DNA of 40,134 bases. It comes from Peptococcaceae bacterium (GTDB taxonomy: Bacteria > Bacillota > Desulfitobacteriia > Desulfitobacteriales > Syntrophobotulaceae). The notes beneath the pieces are model-generated. The model was not told the DNA's origin, did not search any database, and was given only the letters and a program-made list of their open reading frames with translations. The DNA lies in contig WRHI01000013.1 in the NCBI GenBank assembly GCA_009783315.1, forward strand, positions 1 to 40,134. Reading direction: 5' to 3'. Positions within the stretch are counted from its first letter, which is position 1, and the number at the start of each line of letters is the position of its first letter. This document shows positions 8,011-16,516 of the stretch, in pieces. The position numbers and the translations under genes are program-made.

Positions 8011-8295
8011 GTACCGATCTGACCCCAGCCGGAGGAGCAGGAGGGGGCGGCGGGGCAATGGACAATGGACAATGGACAATGGACAATGTGAGAATGGACA
8101 ATGTGAGAATGGACAATGTGAGAATTTAGCCGATGACACAATGGCTTCATATCATGAAGTCCCTTATTTATTTATCAGAGGATAGCCTTCACCATTGTCC
8201 GTTGTCCATCCTACCATCTTGTGTTCCTCATTGTCCATTGTCCATTGTCCATTGTCCATTGCCCACCGTCCCTCCGGCTGGGGTCTGGTCGGTAC
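8011..8295 (+). mobile_element. MITE-like element, copy 2
   Basis: A 285-bp copy in the same orientation as copy 1. Its ends form a 25-bp inverted repeat with two mismatches (8011-8035 and 8271-8295). The left arm is expanded to four AATGGAC heptamers followed by three copies of a 15-base unit, AATGGACAATGTGAG in variant phase. The centre (8125-8230) matches copy 1 almost base for base, differing by a two-base insertion near 8175. The short frames inside it are repeat translations, not genes. The difference in arm length between copies shows that the heptamers expand and contract. Confidence 0.8.
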
Positions 8296-8329
8296 GATCC
8301 TTTAATTTGGCTTTAATTTGGCGAAATGT

Positions 8330-8358
8330 TTGACGAAATCACGGCTCTGTATTATGCT
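8330..8358 (+). promoter_or_regulatory. Vegetative promoter for the yloU-fakA-recG operon
   Basis: TTGACG (8330-8335) and TATGCT (8353-8358) are separated by 17 bases. The leader to the start codon at 8486 would be about 120 bases. Two perfect 11-base direct repeats (TTTAATTTGGC, 8301-8322) lie just upstream. Confidence 0.65.
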
Positions 8359-8485
8359 ATTGATATCTGGATGTGCATGTTCATCATATATATTTATTGA
8401 GAAACAGATTACGGTCTGGAGTATGTGGTGAATTGTGTGTTTGATCAGAACCCTGCGATGATCAAGAAAGAGAGGTTTTTTGTCT

Positions 8486-8857
8486 ATGACAAAAGAAATG
8501 GCTGCGCAAAAAATAGAGGCGTCGTTGGGCAAAGTTTTTGTCTACAATGATGTTATTGCGGCTATAGTCGGTTTTGCCGCCGAAGAATGCTATGGTCTGG
8601 TGGGTATGGCGTCGCGCAAACTGTCGGACGATGTTGCCCGTCTGCTTAACCGTGAGAATTTTGCCAGAGGCATTCAGATCAGCCAGCGTGAGGATGGGCT
8701 GATCATTGAGATGAATGTTATTGTTGGCTATGGGGTGAAAATTTCTGAGGTCGCCGCCAATGTTATTGAGCGTGTGCGTTATTTTGTTGAGCTGATGACG
8801 GGCATTAAAGTGGCTCTGGTTAATGTCAAGGTTCAGAGTGTCCGATATGCCGAGTGA
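8486..8857 (+). CDS. Asp23/Gls24 family protein (YloU-like)
   Basis: A 123-residue member of the Asp23/Gls24 (DUF322) envelope-stress family. Typical features are VYNDVIAAIVGFAAEECYGLVGMA, the middle IEMNVIVGYGVKISEVAANV and the C-terminal VNVKVQSVRY. The protein is cytoplasmic, and its exact role is poorly defined. In Bacillus subtilis the equivalent yloU lies directly upstream of the fatty acid kinase gene, as here (51-base gap). The ATG at 8486 is chosen because AAGAGAGG lies 10 bases before it. A TTG at 8480 in the same frame is too close to that site. Confidence 0.9.
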   Translation: MTKEMAAQKIEASLGKVFVYNDVIAAIVGFAAEECYGLVGMASRKLSDDVARLLNRENFARGIQISQREDGLIIEMNVIVGYGVKISEVAANVIERVRYFVELMTGIKVALVNVKVQSVRYAE

Positions 8858-8908
8858 AAGATTTGTTCATATACTATCAGAGAAAACCGGGAGGACATTT
8901 AGACAAAT

Positions 8909-10678
8909 ATGGGTGTGAAATACAAGTCGATTGATGGATATATGTTTAAAAATATGCTGTCTGCCGGATACCGCTATCTTGACGCGCGTAAAAAGGAGGT
9001 TGACGCTCTTAATATTTTTCCGGTTCCTGACGGGGATACCGGTATTAATATGTCAATGACGATTGGGTCGGCCGACAAATACGCGCAAAAAGTTGAGGGC
9101 GGCAGCATTGCCGATGTGGCAGGCGCCGCGGCGACAGGGTCTTTGTACGGGGCGCGAGGGAATTCAGGCGTGATTTTGTCGCAGATTATGCGTGGCATTG
9201 CCAAAGGGTTGGAAAATCTGGATCAGGCCAACGCTGAGCAAATGGCCCAGGCCTTTAAGGCTGGTGTGGAGGCGGCTTATAAGGCTGTTATGCGTCCTGT
9301 GGAAGGAACCATCTTAACCGTGTCCAGCGAGCTGGCCAAGGGTACCTTGGCCCAGGCCCGAGCCCACGATGATGACGTCGTCAGTATTCTGCGGGCCGGA
9401 TACACAAGAGGGCAGCAGGCTTTAAGAAGGACCCCTGATCTGTTACCGGCCTTGAAACAAGCCGGTGTTGTAGATGCGGGCGGGGTTGGGTTTCTGCTTA
9501 TTATTGAGGGCTGGATCGCTGCTTTGGAAAAGCGGGTTTCACCGGTCGGAGAAAGCGGCGAGGCCGCGTTGGATGGGATGGCGGAGAGCCGCTCACGGAT
9601 CGCGGATTCGGTTGTGCCGGATAGTTTTACAGCAGGTATAACGGAAATAGTTAATTTGGCGTTCCCCTATTGTACAGAGTTTTTGGTTCAGGGGGAGAAC
9701 CTGGATCCGGATCAGATTAGAAGCGGTTTGGCTGACGTGGGCGATTCATTGCTTGTTGTTGGGACACCACAGGTTGTGAAGATTCACGTGCATACAGATA
9801 ACCCCGGCAGTGTTCTGGCATACGCTGTCCGTTTCGGTATGCTGCATGAAGTCGCGATTCATAATATGCTCTCGCAAAATGAAGCTGTGCTCCATGCCAG
9901 GAAACAGGATAAAGCCGGGGGTTCCGACGGCGGGACAGACGTGATGAATGGAAATACGCCGGGAGATCCGACGGCGGCTGGAACGGATCAGGTGACTGCT
10001 CAGGCCGCCAGCCCACGGAAAAAGTATGGTATGGCGGCTGTGGCTGTGGGAGAAGGTATCGCGGAGATTTTTATGAGTTTGGGCGTGGATCAGATTGTTC
10101 ACGGCGGACAGACCATGAACCCCTCGGCGCATGATATTGTGCAAGCCGTGCGAACGATACCGGCAGAGAATGTTTTCGTTTTTCCTAACAATGGCAATAT
10201 TATTATGGCAGCGCGCCAGGCTGACGAACTGATTGATAATCAAAAAATTATTGTTATTCCGAGCCGGTCTATTCCTCAGGGTATTGCGGGTGTGCTGGAA
10301 TTCAGCCTGAACGCGGATGTAGAGGAAAACGAACGGGAGATGACTGAGGCTCTGGGGAGGGTTGGTTCCGGCGAGGTCACTTTCGCTGTGCGGGATTGGG
10401 AAGCGGAGGGCATGGCCATCAAGAGTGGCCAAGTGCTGGGTTTGGTTGATGACAAAATTGTTTCCGGTGGCGAGAGTGTGGTTGAGGTTGCTCAAAAGGT
10501 GCTTGAGGGACTGCAATGGCGGGAGAAATCTCTGGTGACAATATTTTGCGGTGAAGAGACGAAGCAAGAAGATATTGACGCGCTGAATGAATGGCTCGCG
10601 GCTGAGGATGGATCGGTGGAGACGGAGGTTTATGAAGGCAAACAACCGCTATATTATTTTATTATTGGTGTTGAATAA
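8909..10678 (+). CDS. fakA: Fatty acid kinase, catalytic subunit FakA (DAK2/YloV family)
   Basis: The 589-residue protein matches FakA, which phosphorylates fatty acids held by FakB proteins so that they can enter phospholipid synthesis. The N-terminal DhaL-type kinase domain (about 1-205) shows the nucleotide/Mg loop NIFPVPDGDTGINM (about 35-48), GSLYGARGNSGVILSQ and DAGGVGFLLIIEGW. The remainder (about 240-589) is the middle and DegV-like C-terminal domain with FPNNGNIIMAARQADEL and ending in YYFIIGVE. It is slightly longer than the usual 550 residues because of a linker rich in Gly, Asp and Thr near residues 330-370. GGGAGGA-type sequence precedes the ATG. No fakB is in the window. Confidence 0.95.
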   Translation: MGVKYKSIDGYMFKNMLSAGYRYLDARKKEVDALNIFPVPDGDTGINMSMTIGSADKYAQKVEGGSIADVAGAAATGSLYGARGNSGVILSQIMRGIAKGLENLDQANAEQMAQAFKAGVEAAYKAVMRPVEGTILTVSSELAKGTLAQARAHDDDVVSILRAGYTRGQQALRRTPDLLPALKQAGVVDAGGVGFLLIIEGWIAALEKRVSPVGESGEAALDGMAESRSRIADSVVPDSFTAGITEIVNLAFPYCTEFLVQGENLDPDQIRSGLADVGDSLLVVGTPQVVKIHVHTDNPGSVLAYAVRFGMLHEVAIHNMLSQNEAVLHARKQDKAGGSDGGTDVMNGNTPGDPTAAGTDQVTAQAASPRKKYGMAAVAVGEGIAEIFMSLGVDQIVHGGQTMNPSAHDIVQAVRTIPAENVFVFPNNGNIIMAARQADELIDNQKIIVIPSRSIPQGIAGVLEFSLNADVEENEREMTEALGRVGSGEVTFAVRDWEAEGMAIKSGQVLGLVDDKIVSGGESVVEVAQKVLEGLQWREKSLVTIFCGEETKQEDIDALNEWLAAEDGSVETEVYEGKQPLYYFIIGVE

Positions 10679-10683
10679 GCTGC

Positions 10684-13224
10684 ATGGTTGATTCTCTTGA
10701 ACAGGCTCTGGGCCGGGCGTTGCGCGCCGAGGTTAAGCAGGGTTATTTGAACGCCGGCGCCTGGGACGGTTTTGATGTGTTGGTGCGTCAGGCGTTGCCT
10801 TTTTTGAGAAAAAAGGGGTTGTCTGAGCCCCAAAGGTTGCGTCTGCGCGAACTTTGTGACGCGTATGGGATGGCAAGTCCGGCGGAGCGTCGTAAGCTTT
10901 TCAGGGAAATTGAGGGGCTGGTGATGGACAGCGGGGCAGTGCTGCCGGCAAAGCCGCCGGCAGTTGACAGTGGGCAGGTGGACAGAGCCGATAAGCCGGT
11001 GCTTGACAGTGGAAAATCAGAAGAAGAAGAGTCTGGCGGCGAGGCTGACCGGATTTTTGAGCGGATCGAAAGGAACAATCCGAAAGCGCAGTCCGAAGCG
11101 CAGAGCACACGAACACGCGATCAATTGAGACAACAAACCCGTGTTCAAACGAAAAAGCAAACACACAATTCGGCCGGTGTGCCCGACTTGCAGTATATCA
11201 GAGGCGTCGGACCTTACCGGCTTAAACTCCTGGGCTCCTTAGGCGTCAACACTGTTGATCAGCTGCTGCGCTATTTTCCCCGGCGTTACGAGCATGTTAC
11301 GGCCAGGCGTATTGAAGATTTGCGGGATGGTGAACTGGCTGTTGTTGAGGGAACTGTGGCGGAGGCCTACGTGGGCAGCGGTCGAGTTAAGGTGATCAGG
11401 CTTTCTATTGTTCAAGATTTTGGGCCGGTGCAGCAGGCGTTGACTCCGGTGCAGGTTCGCCGGATTGATGCCGTCTGGTTTAATCAGATACATATTCCTA
11501 AGTCGTTCCCCGCCGGCACCCGTGTGGCGGTGACCGGCAAGGTGCAGTGGAACAAAAAAGTCCCGGAAATTCTGGTTTCCGATATTGAGAAAATTGATAT
11601 TTCCTCGGAATTCAGGCCGGTAAACGAGGTTTCCATCGTTCCTGTTTATGCGGAAACGGCCGGTCTTAACTCCAAGGCGATTCGTATGATTGTTGGCAAC
11701 GCGGCCGGATATATTGAGGCTTTGTTTGGAGAAATCCTGCCGGAACAGGAGCCCATGACCGCCATACCTCGGGCTGAGGCCTATCATCAGATCCATTTTC
11801 CCCAGGATGAGGAGAGTTTAAGGAAAGCGCGTATCCGGCTCATTGGTGAGGAGGCACTGTTGCTGCAGCTGGCTTTTGCTCGCTTTCGTGCTCAGCCTAT
11901 GGAGGAAACCGCCCCGGCGCTGCCGGGGGACGTGGGAGAGCTGGCGGCGTTCCGGAGAGAGCTGCCTTTTCGCCTGACCCAGGCTCAACATAAGGCGATT
12001 GCGGAAATCGCGGCGGATTTGCGGCGACGGACGCCCATGAGGCGGCTTTTGCAAGGGGATGTGGGGTCGGGAAAAACCGTTGTGGCCATGATGGCTCTGT
12101 TCCAAGCCGTGACGTCCGGGTATCAGGGTACGATTATGGCGCCGACGGAGGTGTTAGCCCAGCAGCATTTTCAGACTTTGGACGCTTATTTTACGCCTCG
12201 GGGCGTGTGTGTTCGTCTGTTGACAGGCAGTCAGCCTAAGAAAGAACGGGATGAGATTTTGGCCGGCATCGCGGATGGCGCCGTACAGGTGGCCGTGGGA
12301 ACAAGCGCGCTGATCCAGGAGTCTGTCCGGTTCGCTTCTTTAGGAGTGGTGGTTGCCGACGAACAGCATCGTTTTGGCGTTAGGCAGCGGACCCATTTGC
12401 AGGACAAGGGAGAGAACCCCCACGTGCTGGTGATGACGGCGACACCGATTCCCAGGACTTTGGCGCTGACAGTCTATGGAGATTTGCGGTTATCAGTTCT
12501 GGATGAGCTGCCGGCGGGACGCAAGGCAATTATCACCCGGTGCGTGGGTTCGGTTGGGGCGAAGATGTATGATTTTGTGGATAAGCAGATGCAGAATGGC
12601 CGCCAGATCTATGTGGTGTGCCCTTTGGTGGAAGAGACGGAGAACAGCGATTTTGTCTCGGCGACCGAGCGGTATGAACAGCTGTGCGAGCGGTTTCCCG
12701 GGCGCCGGGTTGTTTTGGTGCATGGGCGCATGAAGAGTCAGGAGAAAGAGAGGGTCATGGGGCGGTTCCGGGAGGGCGTTATCGATATGCTGGTGGCGAC
12801 AACTGTTGTGGAGGTTGGTGTTGATGTGCCCAACGCCACGGTGATGATTATTGAGAACGCCGAAGGGTTCGGTCTGGCTCAGCTGCATCAACTGCGCGGC
12901 CGGGTGGGGCGCGGCGGTGAGCAGTCCTATTGTTTCCTGGTCAGTCGGCAGCGGGACGCGGCACGGCTGCAGATTCTGTGTGAGACGGAAGACGGTTTCA
13001 AAATCGCGGAGGAAGATCTCAAGCTGCGCGGACCCGGCGAGGTCATTGGTTTGCGTCAGCATGGGTTTCCGGAGGTGCGGCTGCTTGATTTGACCCGGGA
13101 CAGGCGGCTGATTGAGCAGAGCCGGGATGTGTTGGAGCGGGCGTTGGCGGATCGAAAGGGGTATGAGAAGATTTTTGCTGAGGTGGAGAAGGTTTATCCC
13201 CTGGCGGATGTGGGGATTCATTAG
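10684..13224 (+). CDS. recG: ATP-dependent DNA helicase RecG with an N-terminal extension
   Basis: RecG remodels stalled replication forks and branch-migrates Holliday junctions. The wedge/OB domain begins around residue 165 (LQYIRGVGPYRLKLLGSLGV, VDQLLRYFPRRYE). Helicase motifs follow: GDVGSGKT Walker A (about 458), VVADEQHRFGVRQR with DEQH (about 559), MTATPIPRTLALTVYGDL, and the C-terminal TTVVEVGVDVPNA and LRGRVGRG. The 846-residue length exceeds the usual 680 because of about 160 extra N-terminal residues, helical at first and then a low-complexity Glu/Gln/Lys-rich linker. The ATG lies five bases after the fakA stop and lacks a clear ribosome binding site, suggesting translational coupling. 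Other Clostridia have similar N-terminal extensions. Confidence 0.95.
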   Translation: MVDSLEQALGRALRAEVKQGYLNAGAWDGFDVLVRQALPFLRKKGLSEPQRLRLRELCDAYGMASPAERRKLFREIEGLVMDSGAVLPAKPPAVDSGQVDRADKPVLDSGKSEEEESGGEADRIFERIERNNPKAQSEAQSTRTRDQLRQQTRVQTKKQTHNSAGVPDLQYIRGVGPYRLKLLGSLGVNTVDQLLRYFPRRYEHVTARRIEDLRDGELAVVEGTVAEAYVGSGRVKVIRLSIVQDFGPVQQALTPVQVRRIDAVWFNQIHIPKSFPAGTRVAVTGKVQWNKKVPEILVSDIEKIDISSEFRPVNEVSIVPVYAETAGLNSKAIRMIVGNAAGYIEALFGEILPEQEPMTAIPRAEAYHQIHFPQDEESLRKARIRLIGEEALLLQLAFARFRAQPMEETAPALPGDVGELAAFRRELPFRLTQAQHKAIAEIAADLRRRTPMRRLLQGDVGSGKTVVAMMALFQAVTSGYQGTIMAPTEVLAQQHFQTLDAYFTPRGVCVRLLTGSQPKKERDEILAGIADGAVQVAVGTSALIQESVRFASLGVVVADEQHRFGVRQRTHLQDKGENPHVLVMTATPIPRTLALTVYGDLRLSVLDELPAGRKAIITRCVGSVGAKMYDFVDKQMQNGRQIYVVCPLVEETENSDFVSATERYEQLCERFPGRRVVLVHGRMKSQEKERVMGRFREGVIDMLVATTVVEVGVDVPNATVMIIENAEGFGLAQLHQLRGRVGRGGEQSYCFLVSRQRDAARLQILCETEDGFKIAEEDLKLRGPGEVIGLRQHGFPEVRLLDLTRDRRLIEQSRDVLERALADRKGYEKIFAEVEKVYPLADVGIH

Positions 13225-13268
13225 TACTGTGATTCGAATGTTGGGAACATGATTGCATAATAATGCCA

Positions 13269-13299
13269 TGCATTTATTTCATTGATTTGTAAGATACTA
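13269..13299 (+). promoter_or_regulatory. Possible forespore sigma-G-type promoter
   Basis: TGCATT (13269-13274) and GATACTA (13293-13299) are 18 bases apart, close to the sigma-G pattern of TGAATA and CATACTA. The following gene resembles a spore protein, which raises the chance that this is real. It remains a pattern match. Confidence 0.4.
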
Positions 13300-13327
13300 G
13301 ATGCATCAAGCGATAAGGAGGTCAACC

Positions 13328-13435
13328 ATGGCGAAGAAAAACCGTATGGAAGAGATCGAAAATCTCAAATGTGAAATAGCCCAGGAGACCGGTATTCCTT
13401 TGGATAAGCCGAAGAAGAAAAAGAGAGACTCCTAA
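13328..13435 (+). CDS. 35-residue protein resembling the first half of an alpha/beta small acid-soluble spore protein
   Basis: A very short gene with an excellent ribosome binding site (AAGGAGG, seven bases before the ATG) and its own terminator. The product contains ENLKCEIAQETGIPLDK, which lines up with the first helix and GPR protease site of alpha/beta-type SASPs (MKLEIASEFGV in the Bacillus proteins). It ends in a basic KPKKKKRDS tail in place of the second DNA-binding helix. SASPs coat and protect DNA in dormant spores. Whether this half-size form does so is unknown. A sigma-G-like promoter precedes it. The alternative is an unrelated small basic protein. Confidence 0.6.
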   Translation: MAKKNRMEEIENLKCEIAQETGIPLDKPKKKKRDS

Positions 13436-13456
13436 ATCCATATACAATCCATGATT

Positions 13457-13486
13457 GAACCGCCAAGAGGTTTTGGCGGTTCTTTT
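13457..13486 (+). terminator. Intrinsic terminator after the small spore-protein-like gene
   Basis: A ten-base-pair stem, GAACCGCCAA (13457-13466) with TTGGCGGTTC (13473-13482), has a six-base loop and is followed by TTTT. Confidence 0.85.
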
Positions 13487-13571
13487 CAAGATAATCTAAG
13501 GAGTACGAGCATCCGGATATGGGGCAACTTGTGGTAGGATCCAAGTGAATGAAAAGGGTGGGGATGTTTTT

Positions 13572-14195
13572 GTGAAAGATCATACGCTCCAGGAAGAATT
13601 TTGGATGGGCTCATTTGGCAACAACTATGCAAGGCGCAATCAGGGTGATGAAATGATGGCGGCTAATATATCGTTTTTTGCCAAAGTCCTCAACAGATTG
13701 AACAGATCAGAGGGTGTTGGCTCTGTTATCGAGTTTGGCTGTAACATTGGACTAAACCTTATGGCCCTGCATTGCCTCCTTCCCAGAGCCGATCTCCGAG
13801 GGATAGAAATTAACGAACACGCCTTTGAACAGCTGCAGAAGTTGGACTATGTTCAGTCGGTTAACCAGTCGTTCTATGATTTTCAGACGGAGGAACCTTG
13901 TGATTTGGCCTTTATGAAAGGGGTTCTCATTCATCAGCCCCCAGAGATGCTTGAGCAGGCCTATGATATTTTGTACAGGGCTAGCGCGAAATATATTTTG
14001 ATTGCAGAATATTACAGTCCGACACCTGTTGAGGTTGAGTATCATGGGAACAGATCCGTCTTGTTCAAGAGGGATTTTTGCGGAGAAATGCTGGATCGAT
14101 TTCCGGATGTGATCTTATGCGATTATGGTTTTGTTTATCACAGAGATAGAGCTTTTCCCCAAGATGATATAACATGGTTTTTGCTGGAGAAATGA
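13572..14195 (+). CDS. Pseudaminic acid biosynthesis-associated methylase
   Basis: The 207-residue protein looks like the SAM-dependent methyltransferase family found next to pseudaminic acid genes (TIGR03587 type). It has the N-terminal signature EEFWMGSFGNNYARRNQG, SAM-binding motif I VIEFGCNIGLNL, the acidic motif II LRGIEINEHA and the later FMKGVLIHQPPEML. It probably methylates a sugar or glycan intermediate of flagellin modification. The exact acceptor is not known. GTG at 13572 is preferred because GGGTGGGGA precedes it and the family start lies there. A GTG at 13545 is an alternative. Its stop codon abuts the stop codon of the convergent maf gene with no gap. Confidence 0.85.
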   Translation: MKDHTLQEEFWMGSFGNNYARRNQGDEMMAANISFFAKVLNRLNRSEGVGSVIEFGCNIGLNLMALHCLLPRADLRGIEINEHAFEQLQKLDYVQSVNQSFYDFQTEEPCDLAFMKGVLIHQPPEMLEQAYDILYRASAKYILIAEYYSPTPVEVEYHGNRSVLFKRDFCGEMLDRFPDVILCDYGFVYHRDRAFPQDDITWFLLEK

Positions 14196-16202
14196 TTAAT
14201 CCGATTTGCCCTCTTGATCCGCTACCAGAATGGCTGCCGTGATTTCCCGGGCGGTTTCGATCTCTTTCTTAACCAGATCAATCATGGCGCTATGAACTTC
14301 AAAGTATTCCCGAAATCGAATAACTGAGTGGAGGACCATAGAGTCTTCGGAGCTTAGAGAGGCATAATCTTCATTAAGATTCATTTCGAAGGCGATGCTG
14401 AAAGATTGAACAACATGAAGAACAATCATTTTGTATGTGTAGGAGTCAAACAATTGATTCCTGAACGAATTGATGGTGTTGTATGCGTTATAAAGGTGCT
14501 TGCGATCCTGGGCGGAGATCGTGAGTTCCGTGTCCGCTTGGGAAAGGGCTTCTGGAAAGAGTGCGGCACAATCCTCAGAAACCCGTATTCCTTCAGCGCA
14601 AAGTTCCGTCAGATCCGCAAGGTCGGTGAGGGTTATATCGATCTTGTCTTTGAGAAGCGTAACATCGCGGGCAATGGAAGTCCCTGTGAAGGACGCTAAG
14701 GCTTCTCTAATAAGGGGAAGCGGGGCATAAGGTTCTTGCAGATATTGAGCGACAGCCTCTTTGAAGGGCAGGCAGCGTGTGCCTTCAATGAAGGCGCCTT
14801 GGGCGGAACAATTGATCACATCGCCGCCATAGGCGCGTACATCGACCACATATCCTTTAAGAAATTCCAGCCAAATAGGCGATGTTTGTGTTGTCTGTCC
14901 ATCGTTGGCAGGAATCTCAATCGGCGCTTCATCATGGTACTGTGCCTGATCGACGCCAAAATGATGGCCTTGGACATGGGTGAGATGGGTGTCCCGGTCG
15001 AAGCAAAGGTCTTGACCCAGAAGAATGATGGGGGAACAGCCCAGCATGTGCGCCAATTTGAAGGCCATGTTTGCTGACGATTGTTTAATGTCCAGAGCGC
15101 CCTTGTCAAAAGGAAGCCACCGGAAATGGTTGTAATTGCGGTAGACATTGATTTTGGGTCCGAGATAACTCTCGTACATATAGGGAGGCACCACAGGAAC
15201 CACGGCAAGATAGGTATCTTTGAGCTCATCGAAGGAAAACTTGTCGAAATAGCCTGTGGGACGCACAACCCGTTCCAGAGTACACATAATGTGAGGATGG
15301 ATGCCATGATCCGCCAAGGGCCAAAAGGTTGATTCTGCTGAGAGGATGAGAACCTGATCTTGCAGCGATTTTAGAAGAGGTAATTCCTTGGTCAGCGAGG
15401 GGCCGCTGGCGCAGACAATAGCCGGTTTGCCGGAGAATTTGCCGTAAAGGAGGTTGATGCCGGGATGTTCAAGAATGGAGCTGATGTTGCGGAACATGTG
15501 CCGTTCCCCAATCAATGAGTCTTCAGGACAATTGCCGAAAAACAGCATCATATAAACGGCGGTGGATTTGATGATTTTGATGATGTCAACATAATATGAT
15601 GAGTTTATTTTTATAGCCGGATCAGGCGCAATGACACATAAGGATTTGAGCAGTGTCACCATTTCATAAGGGAAAATATAGTCGTGAAAAGCCGCTTGAA
15701 AATCCGAGGGATTATTACCAACCATAAAAGAAATGTTAGGATTGGCAATAAGATCGCTGATATCTGTGGCTTCCAAACACTTTTTAAAGATTTGCGGGTC
15801 TTTTTCAATGACGAGTATGGCTTTGGTGAATATCTTCCTGTCATAAAGATTCATAAACGCAAGAAGTTCGTAACCAAGACCGATGCCGCAAAGAATGATG
15901 AGGCGTTTAGCACGGGGGTCGCTTTTGTTCAGAGTTTCTTCGATATTCTCTAGAATGTTCTCCGGATCGTAGTAGGGTTCAATCGCGCTGCTGTTGTGAT
16001 CTTTTTGGACGAGGTTATAAAGGTCTTTTGGTTTCTGCCGATACAGTTCGTAGGACGGATCGTTGGGCAGAGTGACGATTTTTTGATAGAGGCTGATATC
16101 TTTTGCTTGCAGGGCTGACATGTTTTTAGCGAAGACTTTCTCGGAAGCTTTGCCGAGATCAGGTGATTGCAGATTAAGTATCCATTTTTTTGACAGTGCC
16201 AT
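14196..16202 (-). CDS. maf: Motility accessory factor (Maf), flagellin glycosyltransferase of the DUF115/MptE-like family
   Basis: Maf proteins transfer nonulosonic acids such as pseudaminic acid from CMP donors to Ser/Thr of flagellin in the cytoplasm. The 668-residue protein has the N-terminal Maf region with a nucleotide-binding-like IILCGIGLGYELLAF (about 102-116), the central DUF115 hallmark GKPAIVCASGPSL (about 258-270), then MCTLERVVRP, SSANMAFKLAHMLGC, ILLGQDLCF and an all-helical C-terminus. The start at 16202 is chosen because GAGGAATGCT precedes it. An upstream ATG at 16244 has no ribosome site. It lies beside two flagellin genes and a full CMP-pseudaminic acid pathway, which strongly supports flagellin glycosylation. 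It is transcribed divergently from the flagellins. Confidence 0.92.
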   Translation of the reverse strand: MALSKKWILNLQSPDLGKASEKVFAKNMSALQAKDISLYQKIVTLPNDPSYELYRQKPKDLYNLVQKDHNSSAIEPYYDPENILENIEETLNKSDPRAKRLIILCGIGLGYELLAFMNLYDRKIFTKAILVIEKDPQIFKKCLEATDISDLIANPNISFMVGNNPSDFQAAFHDYIFPYEMVTLLKSLCVIAPDPAIKINSSYYVDIIKIIKSTAVYMMLFFGNCPEDSLIGERHMFRNISSILEHPGINLLYGKFSGKPAIVCASGPSLTKELPLLKSLQDQVLILSAESTFWPLADHGIHPHIMCTLERVVRPTGYFDKFSFDELKDTYLAVVPVVPPYMYESYLGPKINVYRNYNHFRWLPFDKGALDIKQSSANMAFKLAHMLGCSPIILLGQDLCFDRDTHLTHVQGHHFGVDQAQYHDEAPIEIPANDGQTTQTSPIWLEFLKGYVVDVRAYGGDVINCSAQGAFIEGTRCLPFKEAVAQYLQEPYAPLPLIREALASFTGTSIARDVTLLKDKIDITLTDLADLTELCAEGIRVSEDCAALFPEALSQADTELTISAQDRKHLYNAYNTINSFRNQLFDSYTYKMIVLHVVQSFSIAFEMNLNEDYASLSSEDSMVLHSVIRFREYFEVHSAMIDLVKKEIETAREITAAILVADQEGKSD

Positions 16203-16411
16203 AGCATTCCTCGCAATAAAATAGTATCTATCGGATGATTTCATAGACAGATGAGAAGATCAACATCAATAGTATGAAACATATCGCCGTAGAATATCAC
16301 ATCTGCTCAAGCATAGGCAATCAACAATTAACGATTGAAAGATCCTTTATAATTCAAGCGTCGAGATCACGGAATTAAAAAATCAACAGAAAATAGGACA
16401 AAAGACCTATT

Positions 16412-16437
16412 TAGAGAAAATACAAACAAGCCGAAAA
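16412..16437 (+). promoter_or_regulatory. Sigma-28 promoter of flagellin gene 1
   Basis: TAGA (16412-16415), a 14-base spacer, and GCCGAAAA (16430-16437) fit the flagellar sigma factor pattern (TAAA-N14/15-GCCGATAA). The same TTTAGAGAAAA context recurs before flagellin 2. The 314-base gap between maf and this gene otherwise holds only the leader hairpins. Confidence 0.7.
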
Positions 16438-16457
16438 ATAAGTATAAGATTCAAACA

Positions 16458-16490
16458 CCCGCAAAAAGCGGGCAAGCTCCTCAGCGGAGC
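16458..16490 (+). promoter_or_regulatory. Two leader hairpins upstream of flagellin 1
   Basis: CCCGC-AAAAA-GCGGG (16458-16472) and GCTCC-TCAGC-GGAGC (16476-16490) sit in the predicted leader, 15 bases before the AAGGAGGA ribosome site. The second hairpin and the ribosome site each contain GGA, the core of CsrA binding sites. The genome has FliW and CsrA, so translational control as in Bacillus hag is plausible. Confidence 0.55.
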
Positions 16491-16516
16491 AAAAAACAAT
16501 CAAGGAGGATACCACC

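Noticed and set aside
9746-10645. 299-residue minus-strand frame opposite fakA
   Set aside because: Shadow of fakA; no ribosome site or recognisable motif.
12493-13269. 258-residue minus-strand frame opposite recG
   Set aside because: Shadow of recG; no motif and no ribosome site.
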